NCBI GenBank assembly: GCA_964503145.1
Contig: CAZCYV010000002.1
Location: 558,001-622,000, forward strand
DNA length: 64,000 bases
DNA from: RBG-16-57-11 sp964503145
Lineage (GTDB): Bacteria > Chloroflexota > Anaerolineae > Anaerolineales > UBA4823
Direction: 5' to 3'
Both the position numbers and the translations under genes were made by a program. Of this stretch, positions 33,913 to 42,079 are shown in pieces; position 1 is the first letter of the stretch, and every line of letters starts with the position of its first letter. The notes under the pieces were generated by a model. The model was not told where the DNA came from. It did no database searches and saw only the letters and a program-made list of their open reading frames with translations.

Positions 33913-35190
33913 ATGGGCAGGCGAGTGATTGAGACCGGGCCAGCGCCTGAAATTCTGATCGAGCAAGTCCTGGGCGACTTGCAGGTGCGCGGCTGGGAAA
34001 ACCCCCAGGCAGTGGTCAGCGCCGATGCAGAAGAACTAGAACTGCAAGAACAGGACGGCAACCTGCGCTTGAGTTGCCAGGGAGATTGCGATCTTTACGT
34101 GCCTCGCGGGGCGACGTTGACCATCGGCAGCGTCCACGGCGATGCCAGCCTCAAGCTACTCGACGACCAGTTGACCATCGATCAGGTTCACGGCGACCTG
34201 GACTTGCGCAATGTCGCCGCAGTCCAAATCAACCTGGTTCACGGCGATTTAGCGGCCAGAAACATTTCTCACGACTTGACCATCGATCAGGTAATGGGGG
34301 ACGCTGATGTCCGCTACGCCCAGGGCGAGAGTCTGTTCAACGATGTGGAAGGCAATTTGGACTTGTCGGGCGTCGAAGGAGGCATCCAGGCCAAAGCCGC
34401 CGGCAATGCTCGCCTCCGCCTGGATCGTCTGGCTGGTTCCAATTACCAGATTCAGGCAGATGGGAACATCTATTGTTACCTGCCGGTGGACGCCGATCTG
34501 AAAATCAGCCTCTCCAGCGAGGCGGAGGTGATCAAAGTACGCCTGCCCGAAGGCTCCCAAACATACAAGCAGGCGACCCACGAGATGACCCTGGGCGATG
34601 GCAGCGCTTCTCTGCGCCTGGCTGCAGGCGGTTCAATTTATCTGTTCGTCGAGCGCTCCAGTTGGCCCGTCGGCGACGAAGAGATTATGGGAGCGGTCGG
34701 CATCCCTGAGGATTTCGGGCGGCAGATCGCTCAACAGGTCGAGACGCAAATCCAATCCCAGATGGAACAGATGACCCGCCGGCTGAACGAGCAGATGTCG
34801 CGCCTGTCAGAACGGCTGGGACAGGCGGGCGTAGGATCGCAAGAAACAGAACGCATCATCGAGCAAGCCATGCGCACCAGCGAGCGAGAAAGGGAGCGCG
34901 CCCAGGAAAAAATCCGCCGCGCTCAGGAAAAGCTGGAGCGTAAGCTGGAAGCCCAACGCCAGCGCGCCGAACGGCGCGCCCAGGAACTGGACCGACGCAC
35001 CCGGCGAAGCGGTTGGAGGTTCGAATGGTCGCCCCCGCCAACGCCTCCGGTCCCGCCAAAGCCGCCCGCGCCGCCCAAAGAAGCCGTGACCGAGGAAGAG
35101 CGGCTGCTTATCTTGCGAATGCTGGAGCAGAAGAAGATCACCCTGGAGCAGGCCGATCGCTTGCTCTCTGCCCTGGAAGACAACGACTGA
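33913..35190 (+). CDS. DUF4097-like beta-repeat protein with coiled coil and SHOCT-like C-terminus
   Basis: 425 residues, no signal peptide. Residues about 20-235 form repeated short beta-strands ('GDLDLRNVAAVQINLVHGDLAARNI'), as in DUF4097 adhesin-like right-handed beta structures. A long charged coiled coil follows (about 270-360, rich in Glu/Arg/Gln), then a proline-rich hinge ('PPPTPPVPPKPPAPP') and the SHOCT-like module 'LRMLEQKKITLEQADRLLSAL'. The architecture recalls envelope-stress proteins such as LiaX/YvlB, but that is only a structural likeness. Confidence 0.75.
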   Translation: MGRRVIETGPAPEILIEQVLGDLQVRGWENPQAVVSADAEELELQEQDGNLRLSCQGDCDLYVPRGATLTIGSVHGDASLKLLDDQLTIDQVHGDLDLRNVAAVQINLVHGDLAARNISHDLTIDQVMGDADVRYAQGESLFNDVEGNLDLSGVEGGIQAKAAGNARLRLDRLAGSNYQIQADGNIYCYLPVDADLKISLSSEAEVIKVRLPEGSQTYKQATHEMTLGDGSASLRLAAGGSIYLFVERSSWPVGDEEIMGAVGIPEDFGRQIAQQVETQIQSQMEQMTRRLNEQMSRLSERLGQAGVGSQETERIIEQAMRTSERERERAQEKIRRAQEKLERKLEAQRQRAERRAQELDRRTRRSGWRFEWSPPPTPPVPPKPPAPPKEAVTEEERLLILRMLEQKKITLEQADRLLSALEDND

Positions 35191-35201
35191 GGCGCAAGAC
35201 A

Positions 35202-35948
35202 ATGGACGATAAGAGCGAAAATATGCGCATCCTCGAGATGATCGAGAGCGGCAGGATCAGCGTCGAAGAGGGTCTGAGCTTGCTGGCTGCGCTGGGCGTT
35301 GTCGATGAAAGCGTCACAGGAGAAGTTCCTGCGCTGGAAGATCATACCAGGCTGGGCGAAGCTTCCTCCGATACGGCGGAATACGCCGAGCCTATCCCGC
35401 CGCCAGCCCCCAATCAGCCTGCGTCGGGCGGAGCCCCGGATTCGGAGCACACTTCGCCCGCCCCCGAACTGCAGCCCGATCAAGGGGCTGCCGGGTTGCC
35501 GCCAGAGGCGGAGAAATGGCGCCGCTGGTGGGTCATCCCGTTGTGGATTGGCGTCGGATTGACTATCCTGGGTGGGTTGCTGTTATATGCGGCGGTGCAA
35601 TCGGTGGGCGGCGTCAATTTCTGGTTTTTCTGCGCTGCGGTTCCCTTCACCCTGGGCCTGCTGGCGATCATTCTGGCCTGGCAAAGCCGCACATCGCCCT
35701 GGCTGCACCTGCGCGTGCAACAGGCGCCGGGCGAAACGCCTCAGCGCATCGCCATCAGCTTGCCGTTGCCCATCCGGCCGGCGGCCTGGTTCCTGCGCAC
35801 TTTTGGGCGCAAGATCCCAGGGGTAAAGGACCAGGCATTGGATCAGGTCGTCCTGGCGGTAGGGGAGAACGCCGGCCCGGACAACCCCATCTACATCCAG
35901 GTTGATGAAGGCGAAAATGGCGAGAAAGTCGAAATCTATATCGGTTGA
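35202..35948 (+). CDS. SHOCT-like module fused to a two-helix membrane protein
   Basis: 248 residues from ATG 35202. N-terminal SHOCT-like module 'MRILEMIESGRISVEEGLSLLAAL' (about 8-31), an acidic Pro-rich linker, two transmembrane helices (about 108-130 and 136-156) and a C-terminal soluble alpha/beta tail ending 'VDEGENGEKVEIYIG'. That tail is closely similar to the end of the next protein ('YDEEDGEHVEIFIE'), so these two genes share both modules. Confidence 0.75.
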   Translation: MDDKSENMRILEMIESGRISVEEGLSLLAALGVVDESVTGEVPALEDHTRLGEASSDTAEYAEPIPPPAPNQPASGGAPDSEHTSPAPELQPDQGAAGLPPEAEKWRRWWVIPLWIGVGLTILGGLLLYAAVQSVGGVNFWFFCAAVPFTLGLLAIILAWQSRTSPWLHLRVQQAPGETPQRIAISLPLPIRPAAWFLRTFGRKIPGVKDQALDQVVLAVGENAGPDNPIYIQVDEGENGEKVEIYIG

Positions 35949-35987
35949 TGCCAAAACGATGATGGCGAGGCAACCGGGAGGTCAGGA

Positions 35988-36365
35988 ATGGCAACCAACG
36001 AAGAACGCATGAAGATCCTCAAAATGATCGACGAGGGCAAGATCACCGCTGAGGAGGGCGCAAAGCTGCTGGCCACGCTGAGCGAAAGCCGCAAAGCGGC
36101 AGCGCGCAAACCCAGCCTGCGCGGCGCCTATGGAGGCGCGCGCTGGCTCAAGGTGCGCGTGACCGACATGGTGACCGGCAAAGCCAAGGCCACGGTGAAC
36201 CTGCCGCTCGGCCTGGTGGACGCCGGACTGAACATCGCTTCGAAGTACGCGCCAGATGTGGCTTTCGATGAACTGGTCGAAGCGATCAACGCCGGGGCGG
36301 AGGGCAAAATTATCGACGTGTACGATGAGGAAGACGGCGAGCACGTGGAGATCTTCATCGAGTGA
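35988..36365 (+). CDS. Small SHOCT-like protein
   Basis: 125 residues. N-terminal 'MKILKMIDEGKITAEEGAKLLATL' (about 8-31), a basic linker, then a soluble domain with 'LKVRVTDMVTGKAKATVNLPLGLVD' and the tail 'EDGEHVEIFIE'. It is in effect the cytoplasmic part of the preceding protein without the membrane helices. The stop overlaps the MFS start (GTGA). Confidence 0.8.
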   Translation: MATNEERMKILKMIDEGKITAEEGAKLLATLSESRKAAARKPSLRGAYGGARWLKVRVTDMVTGKAKATVNLPLGLVDAGLNIASKYAPDVAFDELVEAINAGAEGKIIDVYDEEDGEHVEIFIE

Positions 36366-37714
36366 CAGCAGAAAAGCCTGCATTGCTCTCTGGCCTGCGC
36401 GGCTTTGTGATCGTCTGGCTCGGCCAGGTGGTCTCCTTGCTCGGTACAGCCATGTCTGGCTTCGGCCTGACGATCTGGGTCTATAAGCTCACCGGCTCAG
36501 CCACGGCGCTGTCGCTGATGGGCTTTTTCTTTGTCACCCCGATGCTGATCATCAGCCCGGTGGCCGGAGCGCTGGTCGATCGCTCCAATCGAAAATTCAT
36601 GATGATGATCAGCGATCTGGCCTCGGGCGTAGCGACGATCGTTATTCTGATGCTGTACCTGGGTGGCGATCTTCAACTCTGGCAGTTGTATATCGCCACC
36701 GCCTTTATGGGGCTGTTTCAGGCATTCCAATGGCCAGCCTTTTCTGCGGCCATCACCACCATGCTACCCAAAGAGCAATATGGCCGCGCTAACGGACTGA
36801 TGTCGCTTGCCGAGAGCGGCTCAGGCATCCTGGCGCCCATCCTGGCCGGAGCGTTGCTGGCATATGTCGGCCTGGGTGGAATCCTGGTCATCGATGTCGT
36901 CACGTTTGTCATCGCCATCCTGGCCTTGTTGATCGTCGTCGTCCCACGACCCAAAACCACACAGGTCGGGCAAGAGAGCAGAGGCAGCCTGTGGAAAGAA
37001 TCCATTTACGGCTTCCATTACATCTTGAAACGTCCCAGCCTGTTGGGTTTACAGATGGTGTTCCTGGCGGGCAATTTCCTTGCCGGCATCGCTTTCACCC
37101 TCTCCGCGCCGATGGTGCTCTCGCGCACCGGCAACAATGAACTCGCCCTGGGTACGGTCAACTCGATTGCCGCAATCGGCGGGGTGTTGGGCGGCGTCGT
37201 GATGAGCATTTGGGGCGGCACCAGGCGCAAGGTACATGGGGTCCTCAGCGGATGGACGCTCTCCGGTGTGTTTATTTCCCTGTTCGGGCTAGGCCGCAGC
37301 GTTCCTGTTTGGGCGGCGACGGAATTTGCTTCTGGCTCGCTGGGCCCCTGGATCAACAGTTCCAACCAGGCGATCTGGCAAGCCAAGGTAGCCCCCGACG
37401 TTCAAGGGCGGGTGTTCTCGATTCGCAGGTTGATCGCCTGGGTCAGTACGCCGGCGGCGACGCTGATCGCCGGCCCGCTGGCGGATTACGTGGTAGGACC
37501 AGCGATGCAACCAGATGGCGCGCTGGCCCCCATCTTCGGACCGACGTTTGGGGTCGGCCCGGGAGCCGGGATTTCGCTCATTATTACCCTTGTCGGCCTG
37601 GGGACCATCCTGGTGGGGCTGATGGGTTATCTGCTTCCTACCATCCGCGACGCCGAAGCGATCCTGCCAGATCACGATCAAGCCGAGATCACAGCGAACG
37701 CCCTGGCGGATTGA
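36362..37714 (+). CDS. MFS transporter, drug/siderophore exporter type
   Basis: 450 residues with 11-12 hydrophobic segments. The N-terminal 'FVIVWLGQVVSLLGTAMSGFGLTIWVYKLTGSATALSL' and 'VAGALVDRSNRKFMMMISDL' match the EntS-like/macrolide-efflux MFS branch. GTG start, translationally coupled to the preceding SHOCT-like gene. The last 26 bp overlap the convergent rhodanese gene. In this context it may be an export pump induced with the envelope-stress-like genes (inference). Confidence 0.85.
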   Translation: MTAEKPALLSGLRGFVIVWLGQVVSLLGTAMSGFGLTIWVYKLTGSATALSLMGFFFVTPMLIISPVAGALVDRSNRKFMMMISDLASGVATIVILMLYLGGDLQLWQLYIATAFMGLFQAFQWPAFSAAITTMLPKEQYGRANGLMSLAESGSGILAPILAGALLAYVGLGGILVIDVVTFVIAILALLIVVVPRPKTTQVGQESRGSLWKESIYGFHYILKRPSLLGLQMVFLAGNFLAGIAFTLSAPMVLSRTGNNELALGTVNSIAAIGGVLGGVVMSIWGGTRRKVHGVLSGWTLSGVFISLFGLGRSVPVWAATEFASGSLGPWINSSNQAIWQAKVAPDVQGRVFSIRRLIAWVSTPAATLIAGPLADYVVGPAMQPDGALAPIFGPTFGVGPGAGISLIITLVGLGTILVGLMGYLLPTIRDAEAILPDHDQAEITANALAD

Positions 37715-38057
37715 GATCGAGGCCCGCCCTCTTCCACGCCAGTATCCCACCCTGCAAACTGTAGGCCTCGTAGCCGCGAGCGCGCAGCCAGCGCGTGCCA
37801 GGCAGGCTGCGATGGCCGCTCAGGCACAGCACCACCACCGGAACGCCCGTTTGAAGATCCAGGCGCTGTATAGAGCCAGGCATTTCGGTGAGCGGAGCGT
37901 GAAGGGCATCGGCAATAGTCCCTTGCCGGAATTCCAAAGCGGTGCGGGCGTCCACAAGCTGTAATGGGCGGCCCTCATCCAGCCACTGCTTGAGGTCCTC
38001 GGCCTTAATCTCGGGGACCCTGCCAGCAGGTAACCACCACAGCCGGGGCAGGCGCAA
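37689..38057 (-). CDS. Rhodanese-domain protein
   Basis: 122 residues from a TTG that follows a GGAGG site by 7 nt. 'LVDARTALEFRQGTIADALHAPLTEM' and the active-site loop 'CLSGHRS' (Cys near residue 78) define a single-domain rhodanese, a carrier of persulfide sulfur. Last gene of the ECF sigma-factor operon, 2 bp after the OsmC gene. Confidence 0.88.
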   Translation of the reverse strand: MRLPRLWWLPAGRVPEIKAEDLKQWLDEGRPLQLVDARTALEFRQGTIADALHAPLTEMPGSIQRLDLQTGVPVVVLCLSGHRSLPGTRWLRARGYEAYSLQGGILAWKRAGLDLNPPGRSL

Positions 38058-38059
38058 GC

Positions 38060-38539
38060 TCAGCCCTCCTGCGCAACCGGCGCATAAACGCCGGATTTGA
38101 CCAGCTCGGCTTTTCCTTCGCCAGAGCCTTCGAAGATATGATACTTCAACTCGATCGGCATCAGTTTGCTGAACATGGCCTGCGCCGGGCAGTAGCGCGT
38201 GGCCGAAAGTTCGATCGCCCGCAAGACAGCCGCCTCGTCCAGGTTGCGACCGGTGACGAAGTATTCGATGACCACGCCCGTGAACACCTTCGGATGTTCA
38301 GGAGCGCGCTGGGCGTGCACCTGGACTTCGAAAGCGGTCACCTCCTGGCGCTTTTTGCTCAGGATCGAGATCACGTCCATGGCCGTGCAGCCAGCCAGGC
38401 CAACCGCCAGCAACTCCATCGGGCGGAAGCCGTCGTCCGCGCCGCCCACTGCCGGCTCAGCTCCCAGCGGAACCTGGAAGCCCGAATCGGCCGTTCCGAC
38501 AAAGGTGAGCCCTTCCTTCCAGCTTACTTTTGCATCCAT
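38060..38539 (-). CDS. OsmC/Ohr-family peroxidase-like protein
   Basis: 159 residues. The two conserved cysteines lie in 'LAGCTAMDVI' (about residue 51) and 'ATRYCPAQAMF' (about 116), the arrangement of the YhfA/OsmC branch. These proteins reduce organic hydroperoxides with thiol partners. It sits 3 bp after the TlpA-like gene, which could supply reducing equivalents. Confidence 0.9.
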   Translation of the reverse strand: MDAKVSWKEGLTFVGTADSGFQVPLGAEPAVGGADDGFRPMELLAVGLAGCTAMDVISILSKKRQEVTAFEVQVHAQRAPEHPKVFTGVVIEYFVTGRNLDEAAVLRAIELSATRYCPAQAMFSKLMPIELKYHIFEGSGEGKAELVKSGVYAPVAQEG

Positions 38540-38542
38540 AAA

Positions 38543-39163
38543 CTATTTCTCCAATACAGGGGTGATATATTGTTCCAGCATCGCCCGGCTGATGGGGCCT
38601 GTCCAGGCAAATCGCACCCGTCCAGCCCGATCAATGACGTAAGAATTCGGCAGGCTGGGGTTGCCAAAGGCCGCTACGGCCTTGATCTGTGGATCGAGCC
38701 AGATCGGGTAGGTTAACCCGTATCGAGCGACGTAGTCCGCAACGGTTTGCGCCGCGCCCCCCGATTCGATGCCCAGGATAACGAAGCCTTGATCGCGATG
38801 TTCCCGATAATAGCCTTCCAGGATGGGCAACTCGGCCCGGCAAGGGGGACACCAGTAAGCCCAGTTGTTCACCAGCACCACCTGACCGAGGTAATCCGCC
38901 AATGCGGCAGGTTTGCCATCCAGATCCTTCAAGCTGAGCTTCGGCGCAGGATAGTCAACCGCCAGCGGTACCGCCGATTCGAAGCCGCCGGGCGCGTTCG
39001 AAGCGCCCGCCTCCGACCAGAGCAAGTAGAACAGCGCCAGCGCTCCCAGCAGAATCAACCCGCCGCCCGCTATTGCCAACACCCAGACGCGGCTCACGAT
39101 TCTAGTCCTAACCGGCGCAGTGAAACCTTTGGGCATCTTATGCCAAGCCTTCCTCTTCTTCAC
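38543..39163 (-). CDS. TlpA/ResA-like membrane-anchored thioredoxin
   Basis: 206 residues. One N-terminal membrane anchor (about 25-49), then a redoxin fold outside the membrane with the active site 'YWCPPCRAELP' (about residues 104-108) and 'NPSLPNSYVIDRAGRV' with the cis-proline. Such proteins reduce disulfides in exported proteins or apocytochromes. Placed in the sigma-factor operon with OsmC and rhodanese. Confidence 0.9.
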   Translation of the reverse strand: MKKRKAWHKMPKGFTAPVRTRIVSRVWVLAIAGGGLILLGALALFYLLWSEAGASNAPGGFESAVPLAVDYPAPKLSLKDLDGKPAALADYLGQVVLVNNWAYWCPPCRAELPILEGYYREHRDQGFVILGIESGGAAQTVADYVARYGLTYPIWLDPQIKAVAAFGNPSLPNSYVIDRAGRVRFAWTGPISRAMLEQYITPVLEK

Positions 39164-39202
39164 TCGTCTAACGCGCCTCGCCGAGGCGCACCGCAGGTGT
39201 TA

Positions 39203-39418
39203 TCAGCTAAAGCATCCCCCGCCAGGCGAACAACCGCAATTTGGGCAGGTCAGGTTGAGCAGCCCATCGTAGTCCAGGCGCCCGGCCTGGCACTGCGGGC
39301 AAAGGTCGCCAGAACGAAGATGGACGCCAGCAGCCGACGCAGGAGCGTTGCTGGCTTGGAGATCAGGAACGCGCTCCAGGATGAAAAAGTGAGGGGCCTC
39401 CAGCGATTCTTCTTCCAT
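39203..39418 (-). CDS. Small zinc-ribbon protein
   Basis: 71 residues from ATG 39418; a TTG at 39430 directly after GAGGGG is an equally good start. The C-terminal half has 'LCPQCQAG' and 'LTCPNCGCSPGGGCFS', two CxxC pairs plus two extra cysteines. No homolog recognised. It lies between the anti-sigma and TlpA-like genes on the same strand and may sense metal or redox state (inference). Confidence 0.6.
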   Translation of the reverse strand: MEEESLEAPHFFILERVPDLQASNAPASAAGVHLRSGDLCPQCQAGRLDYDGLLNLTCPNCGCSPGGGCFS

Positions 39419-39444
39419 CTTGGACGTCAACCCCTCTAACCGCC

Positions 39445-39720
39445 TCAGGATTTCTTCTCGATGAATTCGTCCAAATCCAGGCAATGGAACAGCCGCTGGC
39501 GGACATCTTCAGGCACCGCAGGCGAGTCATCGGCGGTTGCGCGATACAGATACACCGTCTTGCGCAGCGAATCGACCACAATCCGGCAATTCTCACAGCC
39601 GCTCAAATGCCGCTCAAGCTCCGCGCATAGCTCAGGACTCAGCTCGCCATCCACGTAGGAAGAAAGCGAGTCCAGCAAGTGGCGACAGCTTTCATGATCC
39701 TGTGCAACGGGATCGGTCAT
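39445..39720 (-). CDS. Zinc-finger anti-sigma factor (ZAS/zf-HC2 type)
   Basis: 91 residues, soluble. The motif 'LERHLSGCENCRIVVDSL' with an upstream Cys/His ('ESCRHLL') is the H-x3-C-x2-C zinc motif of ZAS anti-sigma factors. The ATG overlaps the stop of the sigma-factor gene (ATGA), the usual sigma/anti-sigma arrangement. Lacking a membrane helix, it should sense a cytoplasmic signal such as thiol oxidation, as RsrA does. Confidence 0.85.
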   Translation of the reverse strand: MTDPVAQDHESCRHLLDSLSSYVDGELSPELCAELERHLSGCENCRIVVDSLRKTVYLYRATADDSPAVPEDVRQRLFHCLDLDEFIEKKS

Positions 39721-40340
39721 GCGATTTCTCCTTCTGCCGGTTGCCGGCGAACCATCCGCTCGCCGTAATATTCGGTGAGCAACTCCCGCAGCCGCATGCG
39801 CGCCCGCGACAGGCGAGTCTTGACCGCCATCTCGCTCAGGTTGAGCACCTCGCTGGTCTCCTGGGTGGACAAACCTTCGATGTCCCGCAGGATGAAGACG
39901 GCGCGCAGAGAAGGCGACAGAGCTTCGATCGCTTTATCCATGTAAGAACGCGCTTCAGCCGACATCAACTCATCTTCCGGCATACAACACCAATCCACGA
40001 TCTGCGCCGGCTCCTGCTCGTGATCTTCCATTTCCAGGGGTTCATCGATGGAGACGACCCCTTTCTTCTGCTTGCGCAACAGCATCAAAGCCTCGTTAGT
40101 CGCGATGCGGTAGAGCCAGGTGGACAGGCTGGATCGTCCATCGAAACCAGGCAGCGCACGATAAGCCTTAATGAACGTCTCCTGTAACACGTCTTCTGCG
40201 TCCTGGGGATCTTCCAACATTTTCATCGCCAGCCGGTAGATCACGCCAGAATAGGCCTCGACCAGCCGGGCAAACTCCGCCCGGTCGCCCTTGCGCAGAG
40301 CCTCCAATGAAAAATCTTCGCTGCGTTTGTTTCTATCCAT
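39717..40340 (-). CDS. ECF-type RNA polymerase sigma factor
   Basis: 207 residues from ATG 40340 ('MDRNKRSEDFSLEAL'). Region 2: 'FARLVEAYSGVIYRLAMKMLEDPQDAEDVLQETFIKAYRALPGF'-type (about 25-70). Region 4: 'LSPSLRAVFILRDIEGLSTQETSEVLNLSEMAVKTRLSRARMRL' (about 140-185). An acidic linker with 'DWCCMPEDE' joins them. Further in-frame ATGs upstream (40349, 40397) lack better sites. It is the first gene of a six-gene thiol/redox operon and very likely controls it. Confidence 0.9.
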   Translation of the reverse strand: MDRNKRSEDFSLEALRKGDRAEFARLVEAYSGVIYRLAMKMLEDPQDAEDVLQETFIKAYRALPGFDGRSSLSTWLYRIATNEALMLLRKQKKGVVSIDEPLEMEDHEQEPAQIVDWCCMPEDELMSAEARSYMDKAIEALSPSLRAVFILRDIEGLSTQETSEVLNLSEMAVKTRLSRARMRLRELLTEYYGERMVRRQPAEGEIA

Positions 40341-40451
40341 TAGATGCATCCATTCCAGAAAAGTCACATTCGTGAGGCTATGACCCGCTTCGGTCACATG
40401 CTGAATTCATGGGTATTCGCCTTCGAAAAGCCTGGCAAAGATTGTATCATA

Positions 40452-40480
40452 TTGACGGAAGTGGGTCGTCATGCTATAGT
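40452..40480 (+). promoter_or_regulatory. Promoter of leaderless SAM hydrolase gene
   Basis: TTGACG (40452-40457), 17-nt spacer, TATAGT (40475-40480). Only 7 nt separate the -10 box from ATG 40488, so the transcript should start at or next to the start codon. Confidence 0.75.
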
Positions 40481-40487
40481 CGCTCCC

Positions 40488-41285
40488 ATGACGCGCTTTA
40501 TTACCTTGCTCACCGATTTTGGATTGAAAGATGGTTATACCGGCGTGATGAAAGGTGTGATCTGGGGGATCGCCCCAGAGGCGCAAATCGCCGATATCAC
40601 CCACCTGATCCAGCCGCAGAACGTCCTCGAGGGCGCCCTGGCGCTTGGCCGGGTTGCGCCTTATTTTCCGGTTGATACGATCCACGTCGCAGTCGTCGAT
40701 CCTGGCGTTGGCACGGCGCGCCGCCCCATCGCCGCCCGACTGGGCGCATATTACTTTGTCGGCCCGGACAACGGCCTATGCACTGTGCTCGTGGAACAGG
40801 CTCGTCAGGCTGGAGGCCCCATCCATTTCGTCCACCTGAACCAGCCGCGCTACTGGCTTCCCGAGATCAGCAATGTCTTTCACGGGCGAGATATCTTCTC
40901 GCCCGTCGCCGCCCACCTGGCAAACGGCATACCGCTGCAAGACTTGGGCGCACCGATTGACGACCCCCATCTGCTGGAATTACCCCGCCCAGAGCGGACG
41001 GCGCGGGGCTGGCGAGGGCAGGTGATCGTGGTGGACAATTTCGGCAACTTATCCACCAACCTGACCAAAGAGCACCTTGCAGACATGCAGGCGGTCGTAG
41101 TGCACGTCGCCGGGCGCGAAATTCGTGGGCTGGTGCAGACTTTCGGCGACCGCCAGCCGGGCGAACTGGTCGCGCTCATCGGCGAAGCGGGCGACCTGGC
41201 CATCTCGATTGTCAACGGCGACGCCGCCCGAACGCTCGGCGTCGGGGTTGGAGAACCTGTGGAAGTCCACTCAGGGGAGGCATGA
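40488..41285 (+). CDS. SAM hydrolase / SAM-dependent halogenase superfamily protein (DUF62), copy 1
   Basis: 265 residues from ATG 40488. 'ITLLTDFGLKDGYTGVMKGVIWGIAP', 'HVAVVDPGVGTARRPIA', 'YFVGPDNGL' and 'DNFGNLSTNL' define the superfamily of fluorinase-like and SAM hydroxide adenosyltransferases, which split SAM to adenosine and methionine using water. I cannot separate hydrolase from halogenase by eye, but the residue set is that of the common hydrolase. Leaderless promoter; overlaps the second copy by 4 bp. Confidence 0.9.
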   Translation: MTRFITLLTDFGLKDGYTGVMKGVIWGIAPEAQIADITHLIQPQNVLEGALALGRVAPYFPVDTIHVAVVDPGVGTARRPIAARLGAYYFVGPDNGLCTVLVEQARQAGGPIHFVHLNQPRYWLPEISNVFHGRDIFSPVAAHLANGIPLQDLGAPIDDPHLLELPRPERTARGWRGQVIVVDNFGNLSTNLTKEHLADMQAVVVHVAGREIRGLVQTFGDRQPGELVALIGEAGDLAISIVNGDAARTLGVGVGEPVEVHSGEA

Positions 41286-42079
41286 GAGGGATCATTACCC
41301 TGACGACCGATTTCGGCCAGGGCGATTTCGACGTCGGCGTGCTGTCGGGCGTCATCTGGCGCATCGCCCCCCAAGCGCGTGTGATCGACCTGAGCCACGA
41401 AATCCCCCGCCATGCGGTGCTCCAGGCGGCTCTGCTACTGGAGCGCTGCACGCCATACTTTCCCCCAGGCACGATCCATGTCGTGGTCGTCGATCCAGGG
41501 GTCGGCACAGAGCGTCGTGGAATAGCGGCCCGTCTGGGAGAGCAGTGGTTCGTCGGCCCGGATAATGGCCTGCTGACGCCGATGTGGCGCCGCGCCCAAG
41601 CAGGGAAACTGCCGGTGGAAATCGTCCACCTGACTGAGCCGCGCTTCTGGCTTTCACCCGTCAGTGATATTTTCCATGGGCGAGATGTCTTCGCGCCCGT
41701 TGCGGCGCACCTGGCGGCCGGGGTCCCGCTGGCCGAGTTCGGCCCGGCGATCCATGATCCCATCCTGATCGCGATACCCCTGCCAGAGCGCACCGCAACC
41801 GGCTGGAGAGGGACGATCCTGCATGTGGACGCGTTTGGCAACCTCTCCACCAACCTGGAGCGACAGCACATTCCCTCCCCAAACAGGGTAGAAATTCGCC
41901 TCGGCGAGGCCCACATCCGCGGCCTGGCGCGCACCTTTGGCGATGGACAGCCAGGCGAGTTGGTGGCCCTGTTCGACAGCTCTGGAAAGCTGAGCATCTG
42001 CGTGGTCAACGGCAATGCAGCCGCCCGTTTGGGTGTGGGAATCGGCGATCCATTGGAGGTGCATCTTACCGATGAGTGA
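41282..42079 (+). CDS. SAM hydrolase superfamily protein (DUF62), copy 2
   Basis: 265 residues, a diverged tandem copy of the preceding gene with the same motifs in the same order: 'LTTDFGQGDFDVGVLSGVIWRIAP', 'VVVVDPGVGTERRGIA', 'FVGPDNGLLTP' and 'DAFGNLSTNL'. The ATG overlaps the copy 1 stop, and the ABC ATPase start overlaps this stop, so the pair is translated with the ECF transporter. Why two copies are kept is unclear; members of this superfamily form trimers and a heteromer is possible. Confidence 0.88.
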   Translation: MRGIITLTTDFGQGDFDVGVLSGVIWRIAPQARVIDLSHEIPRHAVLQAALLLERCTPYFPPGTIHVVVVDPGVGTERRGIAARLGEQWFVGPDNGLLTPMWRRAQAGKLPVEIVHLTEPRFWLSPVSDIFHGRDVFAPVAAHLAAGVPLAEFGPAIHDPILIAIPLPERTATGWRGTILHVDAFGNLSTNLERQHIPSPNRVEIRLGEAHIRGLARTFGDGQPGELVALFDSSGKLSICVVNGNAAARLGVGIGDPLEVHLTDE

